Shown here: positions 16,470-24,392 of the stretch, piece after piece | Numbering within the stretch: the first letter of the stretch is position 1 | How the letters are laid out: every line of letters begins with the position of its first letter | The notes under the pieces: generated by a model | What the model saw: the letters and a program-made list of their open reading frames with translations, nothing else | What the model was told of the DNA's origin: nothing | The model's database searches: none | Program-made: the position numbers and the translations under genes | NCBI GenBank assembly: GCA_030054175.1 | Contig: JASGCM010000007.1 | Span: 62,001 to 126,000, forward strand | From: Alphaproteobacteria bacterium | Lineage (GTDB): Bacteria > Pseudomonadota > Gammaproteobacteria > Burkholderiales > Burkholderiaceae_C | Direction of reading: 5' to 3' | Length of the DNA stretch: 64,000 bases

Positions 16470-17642
16470 TCAGATGTCAAAGACCTGGCGCAAATAGGCC
16501 AGGTACTTTTCATCTTCGCACATGTTCTTGGCTGGTGTGTCAGACAACTTGGCTACGGGTTGTCCATTGCAGCGCACCATCTTGATCACGATTTGCAAAG
16601 GCTCGTAGCCCAGGTCATTGGTCAGGTTGGTGCCGATACCAAAAGCCAGTTGGGTGCGTCCATGGAACTGACGGAACAACTCAATGGTGCGCGGCACGGT
16701 CAGGCCATCGCTGAAAATCAAGGTCTTGGTCAGCGGATCGACCCGATTGCGACGGTAATGCTCGATCATGCGCTCACCCCAGGCGAAGGGGTCACCACTG
16801 TCGTGGCGCGCGCCGTCAAAGAGCTTGCAGAAATACATGTCGAAGTCGCGCAAAAAGGGTTCGATCCCGTAGACATCGCTTAAGGCGATGCCCAGGTCGC
16901 CCCGGTACTCGCGGGCCCACGACTCAAAACCAAACACCTGGCTGTCGCGCAAACGCGGGCCCAGCGCCTGACAAGCCTGCAGGTATTCATGCGCCATGGT
17001 GCCCAGGGGAGTCAGTCCCAGCTTCATGGCCAACAGCACATTGCTTGTGCCGGCGAACTGACCGCCCGCGCCAGTGCCCAGCTGTGCCGACAAGACGCGC
17101 AAAACTTCTTCGTGCCAAGCCCGTGAAAAACGCCGCCGGGTGCCGTAGTCGGCAATGCGCAGTTCATGCAATTCGGGCGCTTTCAAGGCCACCATTTTGT
17201 CCGCCAACCGCTTGCGGCCCTCTACAAAGTCGGGCACCCGCTGGACGTTGCGGAAGTAGACCTCGTTGACAATGGCCAGCACCGGGATTTCAAACAAAAT
17301 CGTGTGCAGCCATGGGCCTTGGATGGTGATGTCGATTTCACCGTCCAGGCGCGGTTGCACATCAATGTACTTTTCGTTCAGCTTGAACAAGCCCAGAAAA
17401 TCGACAAAATCGCTTTTGATGAAACGCAATTCGCGCAACCAAGCCAGTTCGTCATCTTGAAAGTGCAGGCTACAAAGGGAGCGAATTTCCTGGCGGATTT
17501 CGTTCACCATCGGAGCCAGCTCGACACCGGGGTTGCGACATTTGAAGCGGTACTCGACCTGTGCCCCAGGGAATTGATGCAGCACGGCCTGCATCATGGT
17601 GAACTTGTAGAGGTCTGTATCGAGCAGGCTGGTGATGATCAT
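16470..17642 (-). CDS. pncB: Nicotinate phosphoribosyltransferase
   Basis: This enzyme converts nicotinate, PRPP and ATP to nicotinate mononucleotide in NAD salvage. The 390-residue protein begins [18 protein letters not shown], has the autophosphorylated His region [12 protein letters not shown] and the C-terminal phosphate-binding block [15 protein letters not shown] 17642 is chosen because an upstream in-frame ATG (17684) would overlap the preceding nitroreductase gene. It is last in a thioesterase-nitroreductase-pncB run with 13 bases between the latter two. Together with the nicotinamidase at 2.4 kb it completes nicotinamide to NaMN conversion. Confidence 0.95.
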   Translation of the reverse strand: MIITSLLDTDLYKFTMMQAVLHQFPGAQVEYRFKCRNPGVELAPMVNEIRQEIRSLCSLHFQDDELAWLRELRFIKSDFVDFLGLFKLNEKYIDVQPRLDGEIDITIQGPWLHTILFEIPVLAIVNEVYFRNVQRVPDFVEGRKRLADKMVALKAPELHELRIADYGTRRRFSRAWHEEVLRVLSAQLGTGAGGQFAGTSNVLLAMKLGLTPLGTMAHEYLQACQALGPRLRDSQVFGFESWAREYRGDLGIALSDVYGIEPFLRDFDMYFCKLFDGARHDSGDPFAWGERMIEHYRRNRVDPLTKTLIFSDGLTVPRTIELFRQFHGRTQLAFGIGTNLTNDLGYEPLQIVIKMVRCNGQPVAKLSDTPAKNMCEDEKYLAYLRQVFDI

Positions 17643-17655
17643 GGTCTGTACCGCG

Positions 17656-18354
17656 TCATTCAACCCAATGGGTGAATGACTCAACCGGTTCGCGTGGGGT
17701 GATGAAGGTGTTGACGATGTCTTGGGTATCAGCCCAACCCAGGGCCATGCCGCAGACCATCATTTCATTGTCGCCAGCACCGATGTGGGGCAAGATGATG
17801 CGGGCGTAATGATTCCAGGCCGCTTGCGGGCAGGTGTGCAGGCCCCGCGCGCGCGCGGCCACCATGATGCTCTGCAAAAACATGCCGTAGTCCACCAGCG
17901 AGCCACGTCCCATCACCCGATCCAGGGTGAAAATCAATCCCACGGGGGCATCGAAAAAGCGGAAATTACGCTGATGTTGGGCGTGCATCTTGTCTTTTTC
18001 GCCCTTGCCAATGCCCAACAGGCCATAAAGGCTCCAACCATTCTCGCGGCGGCGGTCGATAAAAGGGCTGACCCATTGGGTCGGGTAGTAGTCGTACTCC
18101 TCGCGGTACTGGGTCGCCAAGCTGGGGTCAGCGCGCTGCGCGTCGTGCGCCGCACACACTTGTTCGACCAGGCTGTCGCGCTTTTGTCCTTGCAACACGT
18201 ACACGCGCCAGGGTTGGGTATTGGTGCCCGAAGGAGCGCGACTGGCGACACGCAAAATGTCTTCGATCATCGCGCGTTCGACGGGTTGTTGGGTGAAGGC
18301 TCGGGCCGACATCCGCGAGGTGATCGCGTCATCAACGGCTTGCTGGGGGGTCAT
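17656..18354 (-). CDS. Nitroreductase-family FMN oxidoreductase
   Basis: A 232-residue FMN-dependent oxidoreductase of the nitroreductase/FRP fold. The FMN-phosphate motif SRMSARAF is near residue 13, [17 protein letters not shown] near residue 40 and the C-terminal flavin-contact GLGWAD-like stretch ([14 protein letters not shown]) near residue 205. The natural substrate is unknown; relatives reduce nitroaromatics, quinones or enones. The start overlaps the upstream thioesterase stop by 4 bp (ATGA). Confidence 0.87.
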   Translation of the reverse strand: MTPQQAVDDAITSRMSARAFTQQPVERAMIEDILRVASRAPSGTNTQPWRVYVLQGQKRDSLVEQVCAAHDAQRADPSLATQYREEYDYYPTQWVSPFIDRRRENGWSLYGLLGIGKGEKDKMHAQHQRNFRFFDAPVGLIFTLDRVMGRGSLVDYGMFLQSIMVAARARGLHTCPQAAWNHYARIILPHIGAGDNEMMVCGMALGWADTQDIVNTFITPREPVESFTHWVE

Positions 18355-18791
18355 TGCAGGGTCTCCAAAAATTGTTTGAATTCAGCCGCCAGCGGTGCCG
18401 GTCGACGCGTTTCACGGTCGACGTACACGTGGATGAAATGGCCTCGCGCGGCGCACTCGGCTTCACCTTGAATGAACAGACCCACCTCGTAGCGCACACT
18501 CGATCCACCGATGCGGGCCACCCGCACGCCGGCCTCGATCACCTGAGGGAAGGTGACCGGGGCGAAGTAATTGCACTGCGTCTCGATGACCAGTCCGATG
18601 GTGCGGCCATGGTGGATGTCCAGCACACCTTGCTGGATCAGCAGGGCGTTGACCGCAGTGTCGAACCAACTGTAGTACACCACGTTGTTGACATGGCCAT
18701 AGGTGTCGTTGTCTTCCCAGCGGGTCGGAATGGTCCAAAACGCTCGGTAGGCCGAACGCAGTTCTGGTGCGGGTCGAGTCGGGGCATTCAT
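18351..18791 (-). CDS. Acyl-CoA thioesterase, 4-hydroxybenzoyl-CoA thioesterase (hot-dog) family
   Basis: A 146-residue single hot-dog domain. The signature RWEDNDTYGHVNNVVYYSWFDTA near residue 20 carries the Asp and His-Val-Asn-Asn pattern of YbgC/FcbC-type acyl-CoA thioesterases. The acyl chain preference is unknown. Translationally coupled to the nitroreductase through an ATGA overlap. Confidence 0.87.
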   Translation of the reverse strand: MNAPTRPAPELRSAYRAFWTIPTRWEDNDTYGHVNNVVYYSWFDTAVNALLIQQGVLDIHHGRTIGLVIETQCNYFAPVTFPQVIEAGVRVARIGGSSVRYEVGLFIQGEAECAARGHFIHVYVDRETRRPAPLAAEFKQFLETLQ

Positions 18792-18813
18792 TTGGTTGGA
18801 TTGTGCCGCAGCT

Positions 18814-19713
18814 TCAGCGCTTGGCCTGCCAGCGGCGCCAATAGCTCAGAGCGATACCAAAAGTATGAACCTGCACCTGCACCGTTTGAGTGATGTCACG
18901 TCCATAGCCGCCCGCCATGGCAAAAGCCAGTGGCAAGCGCCGCTGCCAGGCCCAATCGAACACCCGACGGTCGCGCGCCTCAAGTCCGTCAAAACTCAGC
19001 TTCAACCGCCCCAAGCGATCGCCCTCATGCGGATCAGCCCCCACCAAGTAAAACACCAATTGGGGCTCGAACCGCTGCTCCAAGGTGAGCAGGGCCTGCT
19101 CCAAGGCGGCCAAATAGGCGTCTTCACCGGTACCGTCGGCCAATTCAATATCGAGGTCGCCCGCCTCTTTGCGGAACGGGAAATTCCGCACGCCGTGCAG
19201 CGACAGGGTAAAAACGCTTTCATCACCCTGAAAAATCCGCGCCGTCCCGTTGCCCTGGTGCACATCCAAATCAATGATGGCCACCTTCAGTGTTTGTCGC
19301 GGGCGACTGCGCGACCATTCGGCCTGCATCAAACGCGCAGCGACAGCCACATCGTTGAAGACGCAAAACCCGCTGCCCTTGTCTGGATAGGCATGGTGCG
19401 TGCCACCGGCCAGATTACCAGACACCCCCTCAGACAACGCCGTGCGAGCCGCTTGGATCGTGGCACCGCTCGACCCTCTGGCCCGAATCACCATGCCTGG
19501 GGTCCACTCAAAACCGATCTCGCGCTGGGCGCTCGGACTCAACACGCCCGACACCACCGACCTCACGTATTCAGGCGTATGCACCAGCGCCAACTGCCCA
19601 TCGGTCGCAGGCTCCGACAAAATCCACTGGATCTCGGGCATCTCATCCAACCGCTCACGCAGTATTTCATACTTTCCCATAGGGAATCGATGGCCTGGCG
19701 GCAACTTTTGCAC
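18814..19713 (-). CDS. Histone deacetylase-family amidohydrolase; 5' end broken by in-frame TAG
   Basis: A bacterial arginase/deacetylase-fold protein, likely removing acetyl groups from small amines or proteins using Zn. The active site is intact: GGTHHAYPDKGSGFCVFNDVA (tandem His), IDLDVHQGNGTA (Asp-His zinc ligands), GADPHEGDRLGRL (Asp) and AGGYGRD. The annotated start is GTG 19713. However, in-frame codons upstream (GTG 19740: VKVYYATP, TAG at 19716-19714, then VQKLPPGHRFPMGKY) align without a gap to the usual N-terminus of the family. The original start is therefore probably 19740 and the TAG a nonsense change or error. The truncated form loses its first beta strand. Confidence 0.8.
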   Translation of the reverse strand: MQKLPPGHRFPMGKYEILRERLDEMPEIQWILSEPATDGQLALVHTPEYVRSVVSGVLSPSAQREIGFEWTPGMVIRARGSSGATIQAARTALSEGVSGNLAGGTHHAYPDKGSGFCVFNDVAVAARLMQAEWSRSRPRQTLKVAIIDLDVHQGNGTARIFQGDESVFTLSLHGVRNFPFRKEAGDLDIELADGTGEDAYLAALEQALLTLEQRFEPQLVFYLVGADPHEGDRLGRLKLSFDGLEARDRRVFDWAWQRRLPLAFAMAGGYGRDITQTVQVQVHTFGIALSYWRRWQAKR

Positions 19714-19772
19714 CTACGGAGTGGCGTAATAAACCTTCACCCCCACATTGTCGGGCAAGACCGAAACCCGGC

Positions 19773-19883
19773 AGAAATTGGGGCGGAAATTGGGGTCAGA
19801 CCCCAATTATTTAATGTGACTGTGAAGTTAAGGAAACGTGAAGAAATAATTGGGGTCTGACCCCAATTTCCGCCCCAATTTCT
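19773..19883. repeat. Inverted pair of palindromic repeats (perfect 40-bp arms, copies 5 and 6)
   Basis: Two repeat units in opposite orientation, 19773-19812 and 19844-19883, are perfect reverse complements over 40 bases and separated by 31 bases. Each arm holds a half-unit (AAATTGGGGCGG) and a full palindrome (19788-19808 and 19848-19868). The whole can fold into a long cruciform or hairpin. It lies between the phasin terminator and the histone deacetylase-like gene. Confidence 0.93.
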
Positions 19884-19887
19884 TCTG

Positions 19888-19916
19888 AAAAAAAGGGGTG
19901 CCGTGAGGCACCCCTT
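19888..19916 (-). terminator. Rho-independent terminator of the phasin gene
   Basis: Read on the minus strand: a perfect 9-bp stem AGGGGTGCC / GGCACCCCT with a 4-base loop followed by a run of seven T. It is 80 bases after the phasin stop and immediately before the inverted repeat pair. Confidence 0.85.
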
Positions 19917-19995
19917 GAAGGGATCCTTGGGTCCAAACGACCGCGAAGAGGATCCGGGGAGACAATCAGGGATTGCGGCCTCGGACCGCAGTCCA

Positions 19996-20541
19996 TCAAC
20001 GCTTTCGAGCGGTGGTGGCTTTGGTCGTGTTGACCGCGTTTTGGGCCACGGCTTGCAGATTGGCTTCGGCAGCTTGGGTGGCTTGCTTGACCACTTTCTG
20101 GACCGATTCGTAGGCGTTGTTAGAGGCCGATACGGCGGTCTTGAACAGGGCCACAGCGGACTCAGAGCCGACGGGAGCGTTCTTGGCTGCGGCGTCAACC
20201 ATGTTCAGCACGGCTTTATGGGCGTCAGCCAATTGGGCTTCCACGGCCTTGGTGAACTCGGCCTGGGTGCCGGCAGTGATGTCATACACATGGCGGCTGT
20301 AAGAGCTGACTTTTTCGCCGACCGGCTGCAGAGCCTCAGATTGCAGGGCCACGAATTGTTGCACGTCCTTGACGTTCAACAGGGCTTGAGCGTGGGCGGC
20401 GGATTCGTTCAGAGCGGCTTTGCCGGCGGCCAGGTTCAACTGGGTCAGCTTTTCCACGCCTTCGAAGGTTTTTTCGGTCAAGCCAAAGAAAACATCCAGA
20501 TTGGCTTTGTTCAGGGCAGCAACTTGTTCAACGGTCAACAT
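19996..20541 (-). CDS. phaP: Phasin (PHA granule-associated protein)
   Basis: A 181-residue amphipathic, Ala-rich helical protein of the phasin_2 family that coats polyhydroxyalkanoate granules. The family core FFGLTEKTFEGVEKLTQLNL is visible from residue 18, followed by repeated Ala/Val/Gln helices and a basic C-terminal tail (TKATTARKR). AGGAG lies upstream of the ATG. The upstream 160 bases carry two CTGC-N3-GCAG-like sites, and a strong terminator follows. phaB and the end of phaC are at the right edge of the window. Confidence 0.92.
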   Translation of the reverse strand: MLTVEQVAALNKANLDVFFGLTEKTFEGVEKLTQLNLAAGKAALNESAAHAQALLNVKDVQQFVALQSEALQPVGEKVSSYSRHVYDITAGTQAEFTKAVEAQLADAHKAVLNMVDAAAKNAPVGSESAVALFKTAVSASNNAYESVQKVVKQATQAAEANLQAVAQNAVNTTKATTARKR

Positions 20542-20596
20542 GAGAAACTCCTAATGGGTGTTTTGTGGTCTCTGCACACTTCAACCGATGAAAATG

Positions 20597-20607
20597 TTGC
20601 GGTGCAG
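20597..20607. promoter_or_regulatory. PhaR-like site, proximal (TTGC-N3-GCAG)
   Basis: TTGC GGT GCAG, 56 bases upstream of the phasin ATG, is one mismatch from the CTGC-N3/4-GCAG operator reported for PhaR of Paracoccus denitrificans. Assignment is by motif only; no phaR gene lies in the window. Confidence 0.35.
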
Positions 20608-20655
20608 CATGGTATGAAGTATAGGGTTTACCCAAGCCTTTGCAAGCATTTTTTG

Positions 20656-20666
20656 CTGCGCCGCAG
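20656..20666. promoter_or_regulatory. PhaR-like site, distal (CTGC-N3-GCAG)
   Basis: CTGC GCC GCAG lies inside a perfect 15-base palindrome (20654-20668) flanked by T runs, 115 bases upstream of the phasin start. It could be a PhaR operator controlling the phasin gene, or alternatively a plus-strand hairpin. Confidence 0.4.
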
Positions 20667-20703
20667 CATTTTTAGAGTCGATTTTCTAAAAAGTGGGGGC
20701 GTT

Positions 20704-21657
20704 TCAAGGTGACAAGAAGCGTTTGATCTCGGGCAAAGCCTGAATCATGGCCTGTCGTCCAGCCTGGATCGAACGCTGGCGCTCTCCAAACGAAGCCGAA
20801 CCAACCCCGTCCAAGGCGGGTTTGACCACCACCTCAGCCTCACGCAATTCGAACTCTTTGATGCTTTTGCCCATGATGGTGAAGGATTGCAACAAGACCT
20901 GCAGCATGCCACTGGCCTTGTTCGATTCGGGGGTGCTCGAGATGTCCACGGCCAGCACGATGTCGGCGCCCATCTGACGGGCATAGCGCACAGGTACCGG
21001 CGATACCAAACCGCCGTCGACATAGTCTCGCCCGGCGATGCGCACCGGGTCGAACATGGCCGGCACAGCGCTGGACGCCCGCACTGCCGTGGCGACGTCG
21101 CCGCGCTGGAATAAAACGCCCTGCCCTGAATGTAAATCGGTGGCGACAATGCCCAAAGGCACGGGCAGGTCTTCGATGCGCTTTTGCCCCGTCACCGAGG
21201 CCACGTACTTGGCCAGACCATCGCCCTTGATCAAACCGCGCGAGGATAACGGAAGATTCCAATCGGTCAAAGCAGCCTCTTCCATCGTCTCAGCCAAGCG
21301 CTGCAACTGGGCGCCGTTGCGACCCGATGCGTAAAACGCCGCGACCATGCTGCCGGCAGAAGTACCCACCACGAGTTGGGGACGAATACCGGCCTCTTCC
21401 AAAACCTGAATCACGCCCACATGGGCGAAACCGCGTGCAGCGCCGCCTCCCAGCGCCAACCCCAGTTTGACTGGCTTGCGCGGCGTGGCAGGCTGGGAGA
21501 CCGGATCGGGAGCACTGACCACTGGGGAAGGCAATTCAGTGCGGACCGTGCCCTGCGGCGGGGTGGCACAACCCACCAACCACACGCACAAGCAGACCCA
21601 AGCCAGACGCTGGGTCCCCATGCGGTGACGTGATTCATTCAATGTCGGTGAGTTCAT
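20704..21657 (-). CDS. Patatin-like phospholipase lipoprotein
   Basis: A serine-Asp dyad acyl hydrolase. The patatin elements are LALGGGAARGFAHVG (oxyanion GGGxxRG), GTSAGSMVAA (nucleophile Ser) and DGGLVSPVP (catalytic Asp). The N-terminus carries a lipobox, CVWLVGC-ATPP, so it should be lipid-anchored in the cell envelope. Start codons at 21657 and 21621 both leave the signal intact; 21657 has a weak GGGG upstream. About 317 residues. RssA-like relatives exist without a known role; the physiological lipid substrate is unknown. Confidence 0.85.
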   Translation of the reverse strand: MNSPTLNESRHRMGTQRLAWVCLCVWLVGCATPPQGTVRTELPSPVVSAPDPVSQPATPRKPVKLGLALGGGAARGFAHVGVIQVLEEAGIRPQLVVGTSAGSMVAAFYASGRNGAQLQRLAETMEEAALTDWNLPLSSRGLIKGDGLAKYVASVTGQKRIEDLPVPLGIVATDLHSGQGVLFQRGDVATAVRASSAVPAMFDPVRIAGRDYVDGGLVSPVPVRYARQMGADIVLAVDISSTPESNKASGMLQVLLQSFTIMGKSIKEFELREAEVVVKPALDGVGSASFGERQRSIQAGRQAMIQALPEIKRFLSP

Positions 21658-21750
21658 GCCCCATAGTTTAGTGGCTGCGGTGCGGCCGCTTGTCAGCCAA
21701 ATGGCGGACGAATCAAGCATAATTTTTGAATCTACAACAAGGAATTCACC

Positions 21751-22509
21751 ATGGAAATACAAGGCAAGGTTTTCATCGTCACCGGCGGGGCATCAGGCTT
21801 GGGCGAAGGCACGGCACGTCATTTGGCCCAGCAGGGAGGTCAGGTGCTGGTCGCCGACATGCAGCAAGAGCGTGGCCAGCAGGTGGCGCGCGAGATCGGC
21901 GGCCAATTCATGCTGTGCAATGTGGCCGACGAGGCGCAGGGCCAAGCCGTGGTCGACCAAGCGGTGAAGATGGGCAAGCTGATGGGTTTGGTGAATTGCG
22001 CCGGCATCGCCCCAGCCGAAAAAACCACGGGCAAAAAAGGCCCGCACTCGCTGGACACTTACACCCGCACCATCATGGTCAATCTGGTGGGCACCTTCAA
22101 CATGATCCGTTTGGCTGCCATCGCCATGGAGCGTAATGAGCCCGAAGCCACCGGCGAGCGCGGCTGCATCGTCTCAACCGCTTCAGTGGCGGCTTACGAC
22201 GGCCAAATCGGCCAAGCCGCCTACAGCGCCTCGAAGGGTGGCGTGGTCGGCATGACGCTGCCCATCGCCCGCGACTTGGCGCGCAGTGGCATCCGCAACA
22301 TGACCATCGCCCCAGGCATCTTTGGCACGCCCATGCTGTTCACCATGCCCCAGGAAGTGCAAGATGCACTGGCCGCCAGCGTGCCCTTCCCCTCACGCCT
22401 GGGTCGCCCGCTAGACTACGCTCGCCTGGTGCAGCATATTTTTGAGAACGACATGCTCAACGGTGAGGTGATCCGATTGGATGGTGCCATTCGCATGGCA
22501 CCGAAGTGA
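21751..22509 (+). CDS. Short-chain dehydrogenase, type II 3-hydroxyacyl-CoA dehydrogenase-like
   Basis: A classical SDR of 252 residues: [13 protein letters not shown] cofactor motif at residue 12, [11 protein letters not shown], catalytic Ser in [10 protein letters not shown], and YSASK with the Tyr-Lys pair near residue 160. The PG-IFGTPML stretch and overall arrangement resemble HSD17B10-type 3-hydroxyacyl-CoA dehydrogenases of isoleucine or branched fatty-acid breakdown. The acidic residue after the second strand (VADM) favours NAD. Propionyl-CoA, a product of such pathways, is handled by the pcc/mcm operon elsewhere in the window. Confidence 0.85.
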   Translation: MEIQGKVFIVTGGASGLGEGTARHLAQQGGQVLVADMQQERGQQVAREIGGQFMLCNVADEAQGQAVVDQAVKMGKLMGLVNCAGIAPAEKTTGKKGPHSLDTYTRTIMVNLVGTFNMIRLAAIAMERNEPEATGERGCIVSTASVAAYDGQIGQAAYSASKGGVVGMTLPIARDLARSGIRNMTIAPGIFGTPMLFTMPQEVQDALAASVPFPSRLGRPLDYARLVQHIFENDMLNGEVIRLDGAIRMAPK

Positions 22510-22519
22510 TCACAGCCTC

Positions 22520-24349
22520 ATGAGCACACGGGCCCGATCCAGCCGTTGGTCTTGGCACCGGGCCTGCGCCTGCCTGACCTGGGCGGCACTGAACTGCGCC
22601 CAGGCCCAACACACAGCGCCCCTCACCCCTGCCCAACCAGAGGCCGCCACGGCGCGCCAAGCCACGGCCATTGGGGTGTTTCAACATCGCGCCGTGGTCA
22701 GTGCCCATGCCTTGGCCAGCCGCGCCGGCGAGCGCGTTTTGAGTGAAGGCGGCAACGCCATCGACGCCGCAGTGGCCACGCAATGGGTCTTGTCGGTGGT
22801 CGAACCGCAATCGAGCGGCCTGGGTGGCGGTGGGTTTGCCGTGGTGTTCGATGGCCGACAAGCCTGGGCCTACGACGGGCGCGAGGCCGCCCCTCAGTCG
22901 GCCACCCCCGACTGGTTCATGAAAGAGGGCATTGCCCTGGGCTTTGAGGCCGCACGGCGCAGCCCGCGCTCGGTGGGGGTTCCCGGTCTGGTACCGATGC
23001 TGTGGTCCATGCACCAAAGGCATGGACGCAGGCCCTGGGCCTCTGTGCTGTCACCCGCCATCGAACTGGCCGAGCAGGGTTTTGCCATCACGCCGCGTTT
23101 GCACCAACTCTTGCAAATCGACCCGCTGCTGCGCCAAGATCCTTGGTCGCTGAAGCTGTACTACAACGACGCAGGACTGGCCCACCCCGTGGGTCAAGTG
23201 CTGCGCAACCCCGAGTTGGCTTGGGTGCTGCGTCGCATCGCTGCCCTGGGCCCACGCGCCATGAACGAGGGGCCTGTGGCACAAGCCCTTTTGCGTCGCT
23301 TGAGAGATGGGGCAGGCCATGACCCCGTATTGACGGCCCGCGATCTGCGCGACTACACGGTGCGGGTCGAACCCGCCTTGTGTTTTCAATGGCCAGCTCT
23401 GCCGCAAACGCGCTTGTGCGGCGCACCGCCCCCCAGTTCGGGCACGCTGGCGGTGGGGCAACTGCTGAATCTATTGGACCGACTCGGCCTGACCCAAGGC
23501 AGCCACCCCGATCAAGCCGCGCCCCGCCATGCTTACATTGAAGCCGCACGCCTGGCTTATGCCGACCGTGCAGCCTACATCGGTGACCCAGCCCAGGTGG
23601 TCGCCCCCAGCGGCGGCTGGCCGGTCTTGCTGGACCCGGCTTATTTGGGCCGGCGTGCGGCGCTGATTCAAGGCCCACGCATGCCCAGAGCCGAGCCGGG
23701 TGAGCCGGCTTGGGTACCCTTCGCCGGTGGTCAAATGCCCGACCAGGCCGAATACGGCACCACGCACCTGAATGTCGTTGACGCGCAAGGCCTGGCGGTG
23801 GCCCTGAGCAGCAGCCTCGAAAGCGCCTTTGGGGCCCGCCGCATGGTCAACACCGGCGCGGGTCGAAAGGGCGGGTTTTTGTTAAACCACCAATTGACCG
23901 ACTTCGCCCTTCAACCCAAAGACGAGCAGGGGCGGATGCTGGCCAACGCGCCCGGCCCCGGCAAACGCCCTCGCTCTTCGATGACCCCCATGTTGGTGTT
24001 GTCGGCCACCCCAGGATCGACCGAGAGAGTGACCATGGCGCTGGGCAGTGCCGGCGGGCCGTTCATCATCCACCACGTCGCGCAATCGCTGTGGGCCTTG
24101 GCCCAGGGGCTGGACGATCCCGAACGCATTGCCGACCTGCCCCGCTTCGGGTTGACCGACCCGCAAGGCCCCATCTGGCTTGAGGCCGGAACCCGCGCCG
24201 CCGATTGGGTCACTGAGCTGCAAAGCCGAGGGCACGCTGCCCGGGTGAGCGAGATGAGCAGCGGCGCCCACCTGCTGTGGCGCCGCTCAGACGGGGCCTG
24301 GGTGACGCTGGCCGACCCGCGCCGTGAGGGCCTGGGCGCCGGTCTCTGA
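22520..24349 (+). CDS. ggt: Gamma-glutamyltransferase (glutathione hydrolase)
   Basis: A 609-residue Ntn hydrolase precursor that cleaves gamma-glutamyl bonds, typically of glutathione in the periplasm. An N-terminal export region ends near NCAQAQH. The large-subunit signature GGNAIDAAVATQWVLSVVEPQSSGLGGGG and Arg region YDGREAAP are present. The autocleavage Thr starts the small subunit in EYGTTHLNVVD, and GSAGGPFIIH forms the oxyanion loop. The ATG at 22520 (MSTRARSS) is chosen over an in-frame upstream start that overlaps the SDR gene. Confidence 0.92.
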   Translation: MSTRARSSRWSWHRACACLTWAALNCAQAQHTAPLTPAQPEAATARQATAIGVFQHRAVVSAHALASRAGERVLSEGGNAIDAAVATQWVLSVVEPQSSGLGGGGFAVVFDGRQAWAYDGREAAPQSATPDWFMKEGIALGFEAARRSPRSVGVPGLVPMLWSMHQRHGRRPWASVLSPAIELAEQGFAITPRLHQLLQIDPLLRQDPWSLKLYYNDAGLAHPVGQVLRNPELAWVLRRIAALGPRAMNEGPVAQALLRRLRDGAGHDPVLTARDLRDYTVRVEPALCFQWPALPQTRLCGAPPPSSGTLAVGQLLNLLDRLGLTQGSHPDQAAPRHAYIEAARLAYADRAAYIGDPAQVVAPSGGWPVLLDPAYLGRRAALIQGPRMPRAEPGEPAWVPFAGGQMPDQAEYGTTHLNVVDAQGLAVALSSSLESAFGARRMVNTGAGRKGGFLLNHQLTDFALQPKDEQGRMLANAPGPGKRPRSSMTPMLVLSATPGSTERVTMALGSAGGPFIIHHVAQSLWALAQGLDDPERIADLPRFGLTDPQGPIWLEAGTRAADWVTELQSRGHAARVSEMSSGAHLLWRRSDGAWVTLADPRREGLGAGL

Positions 24350-24392
24350 AGCCCCCCCGTGGTTGGTGGCGGCATACAATGCCCCACGCACC

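Noticed and set aside
5455-19716. Genome-wide reassignment of TAG as a sense codon
   Set aside because: earP (10264-10266) and the Bug gene (62333-62335) end properly at TAG, so TAG is a normal stop here.
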